Assembly: GCF_004363655.1 (NCBI RefSeq)
Contig: NZ_SNZH01000002.1
Coordinates: 610,873-674,872, forward strand
Direction of reading: 5' to 3'
Source of the DNA: Tahibacter aquaticus
Lineage (GTDB): Bacteria > Pseudomonadota > Gammaproteobacteria > Xanthomonadales > Rhodanobacteraceae
DNA: 64,000 nt
Within the stretch, counting starts at the first letter, position 1; each line of letters opens with the position of its first letter. The notes under the pieces were generated by a model that was not told the origin of the DNA, did no database searches, and worked only from the letters and a program-made list of their open reading frames with translations. The position numbers were made by a program, and so were the translations under genes. This document shows positions 30,993 to 39,293 of this stretch, piece by piece.

Positions 30993-31766
30993 CTAGGCCG
31001 CGTCGCCGTCGCCAACCGCGCGTGCGAGCAAGGCATCCAGGTCAGCATTGTCCACATCGCGCTTTCTCGCCAATGTCGGGCCTATGCGCTCGAAATGGAC
31101 GAGCTGCTGCTGCATCCACTCGCGCAGCGAAGGTTGCAGCGGCTCGCTGTCGCGTTCCGAGGCGAGCAGTTTGCGTTGTTGCAGATCGGCAATGCGTTCG
31201 CGTTCGTCGTGACTGACCCAGTCGGCGGCGACGAGCTTGCCGAACTCGGTGGGTGGCTGGCTGCGCGCGTGTTCTATCCAGCGGCAGGCGAGGATGGGGC
31301 GCAGGAAATAGAACACCTTCTTCAGGCGCACGGCGTCGCCACCAAGGTGATCGGCATACGAGGTGCGAGCGATGCCCAGATAATGGAAAAGCGCGGCGGC
31401 GGGCTGGAAATAGGCCGGTATCAGCGAACGCAGCGTCGTGGCGAATAGCGCGTCTTCGCGGTAGACGATGGGCGACAGCAGCCATTCGTTCAAGGCGAGG
31501 TTGCAGCCGGCAAACAGGCGCAGCGCCTTGCGCAGATCCCAGCCGCTGACGTCGAGATCGTTCGGCAGCATGCGTTCGATCACGTCGCGCGCCTCGAAGA
31601 CGCGCAGATACCACTGGCGCGGATGGGCATAGACGAAGCGCACGTCGTAGTCGCTGTCGGGCGAGGCAAAGCCCCAGGCGCGGCTGCCGGATTCGGCGGC
31701 AAACAGCACGCGGATGCCGCGTTCGTGTTCGAGGTCGGCCAGTGCGGCGAGAATTTCCGGTGTCAT
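30993..31766 (-). CDS. RlaP-type predicted nucleotidyltransferase (second of a pair)
   Basis: A 257-residue protein of the polymerase-beta-like superfamily. The catalytic signature is GSRAWGFASPDSDYDVRF at residues 27-44, followed by the family segments WDLRKALRLFAGCNLALNEWL and VFYFLRPILACRWIE. This matches the family called RlaP, predicted to act in RNA repair or modification. Its ATG overlaps the stop of the upstream paralogue by four bases (ATGA), so the two are made together. The specific nucleotide or RNA substrate is unknown. Confidence 0.82.
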   Translation of the reverse strand: MTPEILAALADLEHERGIRVLFAAESGSRAWGFASPDSDYDVRFVYAHPRQWYLRVFEARDVIERMLPNDLDVSGWDLRKALRLFAGCNLALNEWLLSPIVYREDALFATTLRSLIPAYFQPAAALFHYLGIARTSYADHLGGDAVRLKKVFYFLRPILACRWIEHARSQPPTEFGKLVAADWVSHDERERIADLQQRKLLASERDSEPLQPSLREWMQQQLVHFERIGPTLARKRDVDNADLDALLARAVGDGDAA

Positions 31767-32863
31767 GCGTTGCGCGCCTCCCAGGCGCGGGTGAGTTCTT
31801 GCAGCAGTTGGCTGGCGGCGCGGGCATCGGTTTCCGGCGGCAGGTCGCAGCCTGCCTTGAGGCGTTCGCAGTCGGCGACGATGGCATTGGCCATGTCGAT
31901 GATCTGGTCATAGCTGTAGCGGCCGGCGCGTACGTCGCGCAGCAGTTGCAGCGCTTCGCCGCCGACACGTACCAGCGGTTCGCCGCGTTCAAGGATGGAC
32001 TTGCCCGACAGCAGCAGGCGCAGCGTATGCATGAGGTTCTTGGCGTCGAAATCGAGTTCGCCGCTTTCCTGCTGCTGCCAGCGCGATTCGTTGCGTTCGC
32101 GCCGCCAGGTCCAATAGTTCTGGTGGTCGACCAGGGCCTGTTTCCAGGCCTGTTCGTTGTAGATCAGCAGGCCGGCGAAACGCGTCTGTTCGTCGTCCAG
32201 CGCAATGGATTCGCAGGCGATGACGTCGCCGCGGAATACGCCGCGGGCATCGCTGCCGTAGTCGTACAGGCGGTAGAGGTCGCGCGCATGTTCGACCCGC
32301 GCGGCATGGTGGCGCGCCAGATCGATGCCGCTGCGGCCCAGAGGCTCGGGCCGGAACGGCGCGGCACCGTCGGGCGCCAGACGCGCGCGCGTGACGACGT
32401 GGCAGTAGTCTTCTTTCTGCGGCGGCTCTGCCGGCTTGGGCTGGTTGATCCATTTGTTCTGCCCGCGCGCCTTCTTGATCTGACTGAACGCATAGCCCAG
32501 ATGCGTATCGGCGCAGCGGCGCGTGACGAACAGCGCGCGCCGGCGCAGCAGTTCCTGCATTTCCGGCGCGCACTGGCGTACGCAGTCGGCCGGCATGTAG
32601 AGCAGTTCCATCAGGCTGGGATTGGCGGCGCTGAGCAGCTCGATGGTGCGGCGCAGGCTGAAGTAGACAACGTTGTTGCGTGCGTCGCTGATCTGGTTGG
32701 GCGGTTGCTGCAGCAGCAGATAGTCCTGCGCCGGCAGTGCGAAGATGCCGCGGATGTCTTCGTCGCTGTCGGCGGTATGCGTGCCGTAGGCGCGGCTGCC
32801 GGCGATGCATTCGAACAGGATGGTCGCGGGCGCGGGATTGCTCGGGGAATAGACGGCGTCCAT
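31763..32863 (-). CDS. RlaP-type predicted nucleotidyltransferase (first of a pair)
   Basis: A 366-residue paralogue of the next gene. The catalytic motif AGSRAYGTHTADSDEDIRG lies at residues 21-39. Family segments include NVVYFSLRRTIELLSAANPS, and later KNLMHTLRLLLSGKSIL. The central part (about 130-240, with KKARGQNKWINQPKP) is longer than in the partner. The ATG at 32863 gives a start shortly before the nucleotide-binding motif. The two may form a heteromeric enzyme. No RNA ligase or RtcB gene is nearby. Confidence 0.82.
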   Translation of the reverse strand: MDAVYSPSNPAPATILFECIAGSRAYGTHTADSDEDIRGIFALPAQDYLLLQQPPNQISDARNNVVYFSLRRTIELLSAANPSLMELLYMPADCVRQCAPEMQELLRRRALFVTRRCADTHLGYAFSQIKKARGQNKWINQPKPAEPPQKEDYCHVVTRARLAPDGAAPFRPEPLGRSGIDLARHHAARVEHARDLYRLYDYGSDARGVFRGDVIACESIALDDEQTRFAGLLIYNEQAWKQALVDHQNYWTWRRERNESRWQQQESGELDFDAKNLMHTLRLLLSGKSILERGEPLVRVGGEALQLLRDVRAGRYSYDQIIDMANAIVADCERLKAGCDLPPETDARAASQLLQELTRAWEARNA

Positions 32864-32933
32864 GCGTAATCGGTATGCGGAGTATTTTGCAATATAGGTC
32901 GGCGATAGCAGGCTGTCGAACGGCTGCGCTGCC

Positions 32934-32963
32934 GTAGGGTGCGATGACCAACGCGAATTGCAC
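32934..32963. repeat. Inverted repeat element, left arm
   Basis: Thirty bases (GTAGGGTGCGATGACCAACG, then CGAATTGCAC) match the reverse complement of 33004-33030 at most positions. The pair lies between a minus-strand gene start and a plus-strand gene start, so it is a paired REP-like element in a divergent intergenic region. Confidence 0.6.
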
Positions 32964-33003
32964 GGCAAGGACCTGCAGCCGGGCTTCGTCGCCGGGCGGC
33001 GCG

Positions 33004-33030
33004 GCGCAATTCGCGTTGCTCATCGCGCCC
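33004..33030. repeat. Inverted repeat element, right arm
   Basis: GCGCAATTCGCGTTGCTCAT followed by CGCGCCC is the inverted partner of 32934-32963, 40 bases away. A third, single copy is at 30363-30389. Confidence 0.6.
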
Positions 33031-33143
33031 CAAGCAAAGCAGGGCCGCGCGCGCCAAACGCGGCAAAGTGCCAAATGGTCGCCTTACCCGGCCGATGCCG
33101 GCGCCTATGATGCGCGGGCGGGGGCGCACAGAGGGAGCACGTC

Positions 33144-33665
33144 ATGCGATCAGGGAACAGGATTCGAACCATGCGCCGCGCATTCGGCGCGACGGCGGTA
33201 GTGTTGTTGCTGTCGGCAGTCCCTGGCGTACAGGCGCGCGAGGCCGCGCCCGCGTCACGGCGCGCGCCGACGGTAGCCATCGTGGTCAGCGGCGATGCGG
33301 CCATCGCGGGACCAGCGCGTGCCGCCATCGGCGCGGTAGCGCAGCAGCAGGGCTTCCGCGTGATCGAAGGCCGCGGCCGCCTGGCCGAAACCGATACGCG
33401 GCCTTATGCGCGCAAGGCCGACGCGGTGTTCTTCGTCGATGCCAATCCCATCGGCACGACCGAAGTGGAGTATTACGGCAATCTGTCGACGCTCTATACC
33501 GCCGAAGTCAGCCTGAGCGCCTACCGGCCCAGCAATGGCGAACTGCTGTGGAGCGGTCCGGCGACATCGGTGAGCTTCTCCGCGATGAATGCACGCGAGA
33601 AAGCGGAAGAAGCGCTGGAGCCGATGCTGGCTGATGTGGAGCAGGAGTTGCGCCGCCTGCGGTGA
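33144..33665 (+). CDS. Exported protein of unknown function
   Basis: A 173-residue protein with a signal peptide (residues about 1-31, RRAFGATAVVLLLSAVPGVQA). The mature part has TVAIVVSGDAAIAGPARAAI, ADAVFFVDANPIGTTEVEYY and VSLSAYRPSNGELLWSGPA, suggesting an alpha/beta fold like those seen in outer-membrane assembly or lipoprotein-like proteins. No cysteine lipobox is present. A GAGGGAG ribosome site precedes the ATG; an ATG nine codons later is also possible. The family is not recognised. Confidence 0.7.
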   Translation: MRSGNRIRTMRRAFGATAVVLLLSAVPGVQAREAAPASRRAPTVAIVVSGDAAIAGPARAAIGAVAQQQGFRVIEGRGRLAETDTRPYARKADAVFFVDANPIGTTEVEYYGNLSTLYTAEVSLSAYRPSNGELLWSGPATSVSFSAMNAREKAEEALEPMLADVEQELRRLR

Positions 33666-33712
33666 GCGAAGGCGGCGCCTTGCGGGCACAGGGCGAGCGT
33701 GGCCTGACTTGA

Positions 33713-33768
33713 GCCCGGCCTTGCCGGGCATGGCGTTCTAGCGATGTTCGGCCGGCTCTGCGCCGGCC
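33713..33768. terminator. Two GC-rich hairpins between convergent genes
   Basis: GCCCGGC-CTT-GCCGGGC (33713-33729) and GGCCGGC-TCTGC-GCCGGCC (33750-33768) are perfect 7-bp stems. They lie between the stop of the exported-protein gene and the stop of tagF. Neither is followed by a T tract, so termination is only likely by position. Confidence 0.4.
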
Positions 33769-33775
33769 CGGCCGC

Positions 33776-34372
33776 TCAATGCCCGAACAGGCGCAGGAAC
33801 AGGTCGGCGTCGGGCTTGCCGCGGTGGTTGATTTCCCGCAGCGGCGAATACTGGGTGCGTTCGGACCACCAGATCGATTTGTCGCCGTAGGCGTTGAAGT
33901 CGTCCAGGCTCAGGATGCGGCGCCAATCCTCGGCATCGTTGATGTGTGGGTCTTGCAGCAGGCCCAGCGTGGTTTCCGCATCGAGCTGCTGGTGCAGCAC
34001 GCTGGGCAGTACCTGGGCCAGGCGCGACATGCGCCGCCACAGCATCGCGGCTTCCGCCATCGGGTCGATGCCGATGGGCGCAAACGCAATCACCGGGAAA
34101 TAGCGGCCGACCCGGTCGACGCTGGGCATCAGCGCGCCGCACAGCGGTGCCGGGCTCCAGATGCCGGCGGGCAGGATGAACTGCCATACCGGCGCCACCA
34201 GGTAACTGTCCAGCCAGGTTTCCGAGATGGAGCGTAGCGTGAACAGGCCATGCTGCATCCATTCGTCGGCCAGGCCGACCTGGTCGCGCGGCAGCGAGCG
34301 CGTGACGAAGTCGCCCAGCGCGGGGATCTTGCCGAAGAAGCCGAACTCGCCGACGACCGAGGCCGCAAACAT
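33776..34372 (-). CDS. tagF: Type VI secretion-associated protein TagF
   Basis: The 198-residue protein matches the TagF family: VGEFGFFGKIPALGDFVTRS at the N-terminus, PLCGALMPSVDRVGRYFPV in the centre, and SIWW in the C-terminal part. In Pseudomonas, TagF is a post-translational repressor of T6SS firing that works in parallel to the threonine-phosphorylation pathway. Its start overlaps the tssM stop by one base (TGATG). It is the last gene of the minus-strand T6SS arm. Confidence 0.93.
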   Translation of the reverse strand: MFAASVVGEFGFFGKIPALGDFVTRSLPRDQVGLADEWMQHGLFTLRSISETWLDSYLVAPVWQFILPAGIWSPAPLCGALMPSVDRVGRYFPVIAFAPIGIDPMAEAAMLWRRMSRLAQVLPSVLHQQLDAETTLGLLQDPHINDAEDWRRILSLDDFNAYGDKSIWWSERTQYSPLREINHRGKPDADLFLRLFGH

Positions 34373-37300
34373 CAGATGCGGCCCGGGCAGGAGAAGCTGA
34401 CCAGCTCGCGCAGGCGGAACGGGTTCTGCACGCTGCTCGCGGTCACTTCGATGACGATGCGCTTGCCGTGGATCAGCAGCGCGGCGACAAACCGTTCGGG
34501 CCCGGCGCCGGGACGGATTTCGCCTTCGTCGAACAGGCGGAACAGCGCCCAGGGGCCGGTCATGACCATGTACTTCTCGCCGTCCTTGGCGCTGGTCGTG
34601 ACGATGCGCACCTGGTTGGTGGCGCGCGGCCCGGGCCAGGTGGCCCGATTCGGTACCTGCGGGCCGTGGGCGTAGCGGAAGACCTGGCCGTCCACGTCCA
34701 GCGTCATCTGCTCGATGGTCGCGTCCATCTCCAGCACCTTGAACTCGAACGACAGGTCCATGGCCTTGCCGCCGGAGGGGAAGAACACGTCGCGGATGCG
34801 CGCGGCCTTCTGGAACGAACCCAGCGGCACGGTGGCGCCGCCGGGCTGGCGCAGCACCCAGTTCGGGCCGGAAATGTCGGCCATCGGGGCCAGGCGGCTG
34901 GTGAAGAACTGATCCATCAGGCCGCCCTGGGAGAACATGCGCGAGAAATCGGCCAGGGTCACGTCCTGCTGCGCTGCGCGCTGGAACGGATAGCGACCCT
35001 GGATGGCACGGCGGCAGAACTCGCCGAGCGAGGAGTCCAGTTCTCCGCCCAGGGTGCTGCGGATGCTGCCGTCGGCCTGGCGGCTGCCGCTGTCGGCGAG
35101 GTTTTCCAGCATGCCGCGCAGCGGCATCGGCAGCTGCGCCGCCTCGGCGCGCACGCGCGTCAGCACTTCGCCCGAGGGCACGCTGAGCGTGGTGCGCGTG
35201 GCCAGTGCGGCCTCGGTGCCGGACAGGTTCATGTACAGCTCGTTGAACAGCTTCATCACCTGGTCGATCTGCGGCGCGCCGCTGTCGGTACGCACCAGCC
35301 GGCGGATCGGTTCGAAGCGGTCGTCGACGATGCGTTCCAGGCGCTCTTCCTTGCGTGCCACAGCCGGCACGATGGATGGCCCCAGCGTGCGGGCCAGGTC
35401 GTCCTTGGCCGAGCTGACCTGGCGCTTGGCCTGGCTCAGCAGCGAGCTGTCGGTGGGGTTTTCCGGCTTGATCAGCGTGGTTTCCCGCGCCACTGCACGC
35501 AGGAACTGGGCGATCGGCGAATCCGGCGCCGACAGTATTCTGGCAGTTTCTATACTTTGTGACATCGAGCCGGAGCTGACCAGGCGCACGTCGGACAGGT
35601 AGGCCTCCCACAGGCCGACGTATTCGTGCAGGTACAGACGCTTGAGGTCGCGCTGCAGCGAACCTTCGCCCAGCGCGTCGAGCTGCTGCTGCGGACGCTG
35701 GGCGACGCGGTCGAGCACCCAGCCTTCCTCGTTTTCCAGCAGGCCGAGGATGGAGCCGGCCTCGGGCAGGAACACGTTGTGGTAACCGTGGAAGGTGAAC
35801 AGGCCCGGGATGCCCTTGGTCAGCGGCTCGCCGCTGGCGCGGCGGAATACCAGGGTCGCCTGCGGGCCGCCCGCTTCGGCGATGGTGAAGTCGCCCAGGC
35901 TGCCGTTGTTGAGGCGGTTCTTCAGCCGGCTGTAGGCACGCTGGGCGAGGGAATAGCGCGCCAGCTGCTCGCGCTTCTGCTTGACCAGGTCGACATCGGC
36001 CGGGAACGGCGAGGTGACTGCATCGGCATTGAGCAGGCGCGACAGATGAGTGAACAGCTGGTCGCGCTGTTCCTGCGTGGCCGAGGTGGGCAGGCTGCGT
36101 TCCCAGTCCAGGCGCAGGAAGGCTTCCACCGTCGATGGGTCGTAGTGCTTGGGTTCGGCCAGCATCAGATAGACCTTGAGCGTTTCGTAGGTCAGCTCGA
36201 GGTTGTCTTCCGGTGTGGTGCGAAGCATTTCTTCCAGCCGGCGCACGATCTGCGGCAGCAGCGCGCGCTCGATCGCCTTGCGGTAGGAATCCTGTGCCGC
36301 CGCATCGAGCTTGCCGCCCTGGTAGAGGCCGTAGGTCAGGTTGATCGGTGGGTCGCCGACCGGGAAATCCGGGCCGTCGGCCAGCTTGACCAGGGCGTTC
36401 AGGCCGGGCAGCAGCTCCAGCAGGGTGGCGCCTTCGCCTTTCTGCATGGTCTTCAGATGGCCGTCGACCAGGGCCGTCTTGGAGTCGACGAAGTCGATGT
36501 AGTTGTTGTTGCGCTTGTAGCTGACCGCCCAGCCGACCACGGCCAGGGCGAGCAGGCCGAGTACTGCGGTGTGTCCGGCGATGCTGAGCCAGCGCTCGCG
36601 CCGCTCGGCGCGGCGGTTGCGCCCGGCCAGGTGCGCTTCTGGAAAAATGACTTTGTGCAGGAGATCCTGCAGGAAGTAGCTCTTGCCGCTCTTGGGTGTC
36701 TGCTGCAGCGAGACGCGGCCGTCGAAGCCGAGGCTGCGATTGAGGCTGCCGAGCAGGCGATCGAACGGCGTGCCTTCCTGCGTGCCCGACGTGAAGTAGA
36801 CGCCGCGCAGCATGGCCTGCGGCGCGAACTTCGAATCGGCGAACACGTTCTGCAGCAGCTGGCGCACCAGCGGCGTGAGGTTGGCGAAATGCTGCGGCAA
36901 GGTATAGGCGCGGGCACGCCGGGCCGTGTCGCTTTCGCTCAGCATCAGCTCGGGCAGCTTGTCGAACAGGCGGCGGGCGAGCAGGTCCATCTCGGTTTCC
37001 ATCTGCCGGCCGAGCAGCTCGCGGTTCACTTCGCCGCCCAGCTGCAGGGGCAGGGTGAAGCCCCAGACCTGGGCGCGCTCTTCCTTGCTCAGGTTGTTGA
37101 AGTATTCGTTGAAGCCGCCAAGCAGATCGACCTTGCTCACCAGCACGTAGATCGGAAACGCGATGTTGAGGTTGTCTGTCAGCTCGTTCAGGCGCGCACG
37201 GATGCGTGCGGCGTGGCGGTCACGCTCATCCTCGCTCGAGCTGAGCAGGTCGGCTACCGAGACGGTCAGGATGGCGCCGTTGAGCGGCTGGCGCGGGCGG

Positions 37301-37971
37301 AATTTCTTCAGCAGCTTGAGAAAGCCTTCCCATTCCGCCTTGTCCGCGACGGCGTCGCTTTCCTGCATGGTGTAGCGGCCGGCCGTGTCCAGCAGCACGG
37401 TTTCGTCGGCGAACCACCAGTCGCAGCTGCGCGTGCCGCCGACGCCGCGGATGCTTTCCTTGCCCATTTCCTCGGCCAGGGGGAAGCGCAGGCCGCTGTT
37501 GAGCAGGGCCGTGGTCTTGCCCGAGCCGGGCGCGCCGATGAAAACGTACCAGGGAATCTGGTAGAGGAACTTCTGGCCGAACTGGGCCATCAGTCCGCTT
37601 TCCTTCTTGCCGCCGAAGCGTGTCTTCTTCAGCTGCGTGAGGGCGCGTTCGAAGTTGCTGCGCAACTCGTCGATGGCAGCGCGGGAAGGATCGTTCGGGC
37701 TGGCGGGCTTGGCTTCGCGCATGCCCATGACGGCATCGATCAGGCGCGCATTCATGCGCTGCTTCTTCCACACCCGCAGCAACAGGCGCAGCAGCAACAG
37801 CACGAGGATGCCGATCATGATCCACACGCGCACCTTCACCGGCTCCAGCGGCCGGTAGTTGGCGAAGGCGAACAGCGGGCCGAGATACCAGATGGCCAGG
37901 CCCAGGGCGATCAGGCCCAGGGTGATGAAGAGGTAGCGGCTGAAGATCAGCGAGAACAGACGGCGCAACAC
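34372..37971 (-). CDS. tssM: Type VI secretion membrane protein TssM (IcmF)
   Basis: The 1199-residue protein is the large inner-membrane part of the T6SS membrane complex. Two N-terminal helices (about 13-39 and 48-67) precede a cytoplasmic domain with Walker A GAPGSGKT at residues 146-153. A third membrane helix (AVLGLLALAVVGWAVSY) leads to a large periplasmic IcmF C-terminal region. The start is GTG overlapping the TAG of tssL. The intact Walker A motif shows the NTPase-competent form; some TssM proteins lack it. Confidence 0.97.
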   Translation of the reverse strand: MLRRLFSLIFSRYLFITLGLIALGLAIWYLGPLFAFANYRPLEPVKVRVWIMIGILVLLLLRLLLRVWKKQRMNARLIDAVMGMREAKPASPNDPSRAAIDELRSNFERALTQLKKTRFGGKKESGLMAQFGQKFLYQIPWYVFIGAPGSGKTTALLNSGLRFPLAEEMGKESIRGVGGTRSCDWWFADETVLLDTAGRYTMQESDAVADKAEWEGFLKLLKKFRPRQPLNGAILTVSVADLLSSSEDERDRHAARIRARLNELTDNLNIAFPIYVLVSKVDLLGGFNEYFNNLSKEERAQVWGFTLPLQLGGEVNRELLGRQMETEMDLLARRLFDKLPELMLSESDTARRARAYTLPQHFANLTPLVRQLLQNVFADSKFAPQAMLRGVYFTSGTQEGTPFDRLLGSLNRSLGFDGRVSLQQTPKSGKSYFLQDLLHKVIFPEAHLAGRNRRAERRERWLSIAGHTAVLGLLALAVVGWAVSYKRNNNYIDFVDSKTALVDGHLKTMQKGEGATLLELLPGLNALVKLADGPDFPVGDPPINLTYGLYQGGKLDAAAQDSYRKAIERALLPQIVRRLEEMLRTTPEDNLELTYETLKVYLMLAEPKHYDPSTVEAFLRLDWERSLPTSATQEQRDQLFTHLSRLLNADAVTSPFPADVDLVKQKREQLARYSLAQRAYSRLKNRLNNGSLGDFTIAEAGGPQATLVFRRASGEPLTKGIPGLFTFHGYHNVFLPEAGSILGLLENEEGWVLDRVAQRPQQQLDALGEGSLQRDLKRLYLHEYVGLWEAYLSDVRLVSSGSMSQSIETARILSAPDSPIAQFLRAVARETTLIKPENPTDSSLLSQAKRQVSSAKDDLARTLGPSIVPAVARKEERLERIVDDRFEPIRRLVRTDSGAPQIDQVMKLFNELYMNLSGTEAALATRTTLSVPSGEVLTRVRAEAAQLPMPLRGMLENLADSGSRQADGSIRSTLGGELDSSLGEFCRRAIQGRYPFQRAAQQDVTLADFSRMFSQGGLMDQFFTSRLAPMADISGPNWVLRQPGGATVPLGSFQKAARIRDVFFPSGGKAMDLSFEFKVLEMDATIEQMTLDVDGQVFRYAHGPQVPNRATWPGPRATNQVRIVTTSAKDGEKYMVMTGPWALFRLFDEGEIRPGAGPERFVAALLIHGKRIVIEVTASSVQNPFRLRELVSFSCPGRI

Positions 37972-39263
37972 TAGCGAACCTCCTTGTTCAGCTCGGCCGG
38001 CGTGGCGAACACAGTGATCTCGACGCGGCGGTTCTGCGCGCGTCCGGCTGGCGTGGCGTTGTCGGCCAGCGGATCGGCTTCGCCGCGGCCTTCGGTGCTG
38101 ATGCGCTCGGGCGTGCGCACCGACTGGTTGAGCTGGCCGGCGACGGCGCGGGCACGTTCCTGCGAGAGTTCCCAGTTGGACGGGAAGCGCACGCTGCGGA
38201 TCGGCCGGTCGTCGGTATGGCCGCTGACCAGGACGCGGCCGGGCACTTCGTTGATCGCCGCGGCGATGCGGTCGACGATGTCGCGGAACTGCGGCCGCAT
38301 GGTCGCGCTGCCGGATTCGAACAGGCCGTCGCCGCGGATGGTGACGGTGCTCTTCTCGTAGTTCTCCTGCACCGACACCAGGCCCTGCTTGATTTCCGGT
38401 TCGAGGAACTTGGAGAAGCGCAGCGGCGGCGGCTCGGCGCGCACGACCGGCGCGGGCGTGGGGAGCTTGAGCGAACTGATGGCGATGAAACTCTTGTCCG
38501 ACCGCGCCGCCAGCCAGAACGCCAGCAGCATGAAAATGCCGACGCCGAGCACCACGGCGAGGATGCCGGTTACCCAGACCGGAATCATGCCCCAGATGCG
38601 CTGCATCTCGGCCTGCACGCCGGCCCAGTGAATGGACAGCGCCCGGTCGGGCACGCCGCGGCCGGTCTTGATGATGTCGGCGAGGCGGCGCTTGAGCGTT
38701 TCGAGCTGGCTCTGGCCGTTGGAGACGATGCGATAGCGGCCTTCGAAGCCGAGCGCGATGCAGTAGTACATCAGCTCCAGCACGTCGAGGTGCTGCGACG
38801 GCGTTTGCGCCAGTTTGGCCAGCAGCTGGTAGAACTTCTCGCCGCCCCAGGTTTCATTGTGGAAAGTGACCAACAATGAATTCTTCGACCAGGCGCCGGA
38901 ACCGCCCCAGGGCGTCTGCGCCGCGGCTTCGTCGAGCACCGTGCACAGGCAGTAGCGCGCCGCGACGATGTGCTCGGCCGGAATGCCCTGTGCCTTGGCG
39001 TTGGCGTCGAAGCGGCGGATCTCGTCGGCAAGATAGGTCTTGAGCCGGTCCGGGTCCGCGTTATGCACCAGCGTGCGGATCTGGTAGACCAGGTTGAGGA
39101 TGGGATTGGCCACCGCGATCAGCGGCGAATTGCCGGACGGAATTTCCGGTTCGTGCGATTGCCATACCGGCTGTGCGCTGCCCGACAGCGGCGTTGCGGC
39201 GCCGCCCGGGCTGGGCATCACGAAGGTACGGTTGTTGCCGGCGTTGAACGAAGGGTTGGTCAT
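37971..39263 (-). CDS. tssL: Type VI secretion protein TssL with C-terminal OmpA domain
   Basis: The 430-residue protein combines a DotU-like cytoplasmic domain (about 50-220, NPILNLVYQIRTL and LDEAAAQTPWGGSGAWSKNS), one membrane helix (VWVTGILAVVLGVGIFMLL) and a periplasmic OmpA-like peptidoglycan-binding domain (VLVSGHTDDRPIRS, then NWELSQERARAV). This is the 'evolved' TssL that anchors the membrane complex to the wall. It lies between tssK and tssM, with a one-base overlap to tssM. Confidence 0.96.
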   Translation of the reverse strand: MTNPSFNAGNNRTFVMPSPGGAATPLSGSAQPVWQSHEPEIPSGNSPLIAVANPILNLVYQIRTLVHNADPDRLKTYLADEIRRFDANAKAQGIPAEHIVAARYCLCTVLDEAAAQTPWGGSGAWSKNSLLVTFHNETWGGEKFYQLLAKLAQTPSQHLDVLELMYYCIALGFEGRYRIVSNGQSQLETLKRRLADIIKTGRGVPDRALSIHWAGVQAEMQRIWGMIPVWVTGILAVVLGVGIFMLLAFWLAARSDKSFIAISSLKLPTPAPVVRAEPPPLRFSKFLEPEIKQGLVSVQENYEKSTVTIRGDGLFESGSATMRPQFRDIVDRIAAAINEVPGRVLVSGHTDDRPIRSVRFPSNWELSQERARAVAGQLNQSVRTPERISTEGRGEADPLADNATPAGRAQNRRVEITVFATPAELNKEVR

Positions 39264-39293
39264 GGCGATTCTTTCAGGGGACGCAGACCAGGG

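Noticed and set aside
35626..37974. A 782-codon plus-strand frame opposite tssM
   Set aside because: It mirrors the tssM coding frame, has no ribosome site or recognisable domain, and its composition (Gln/Ala/Val/Gly) is that of an antisense shadow.
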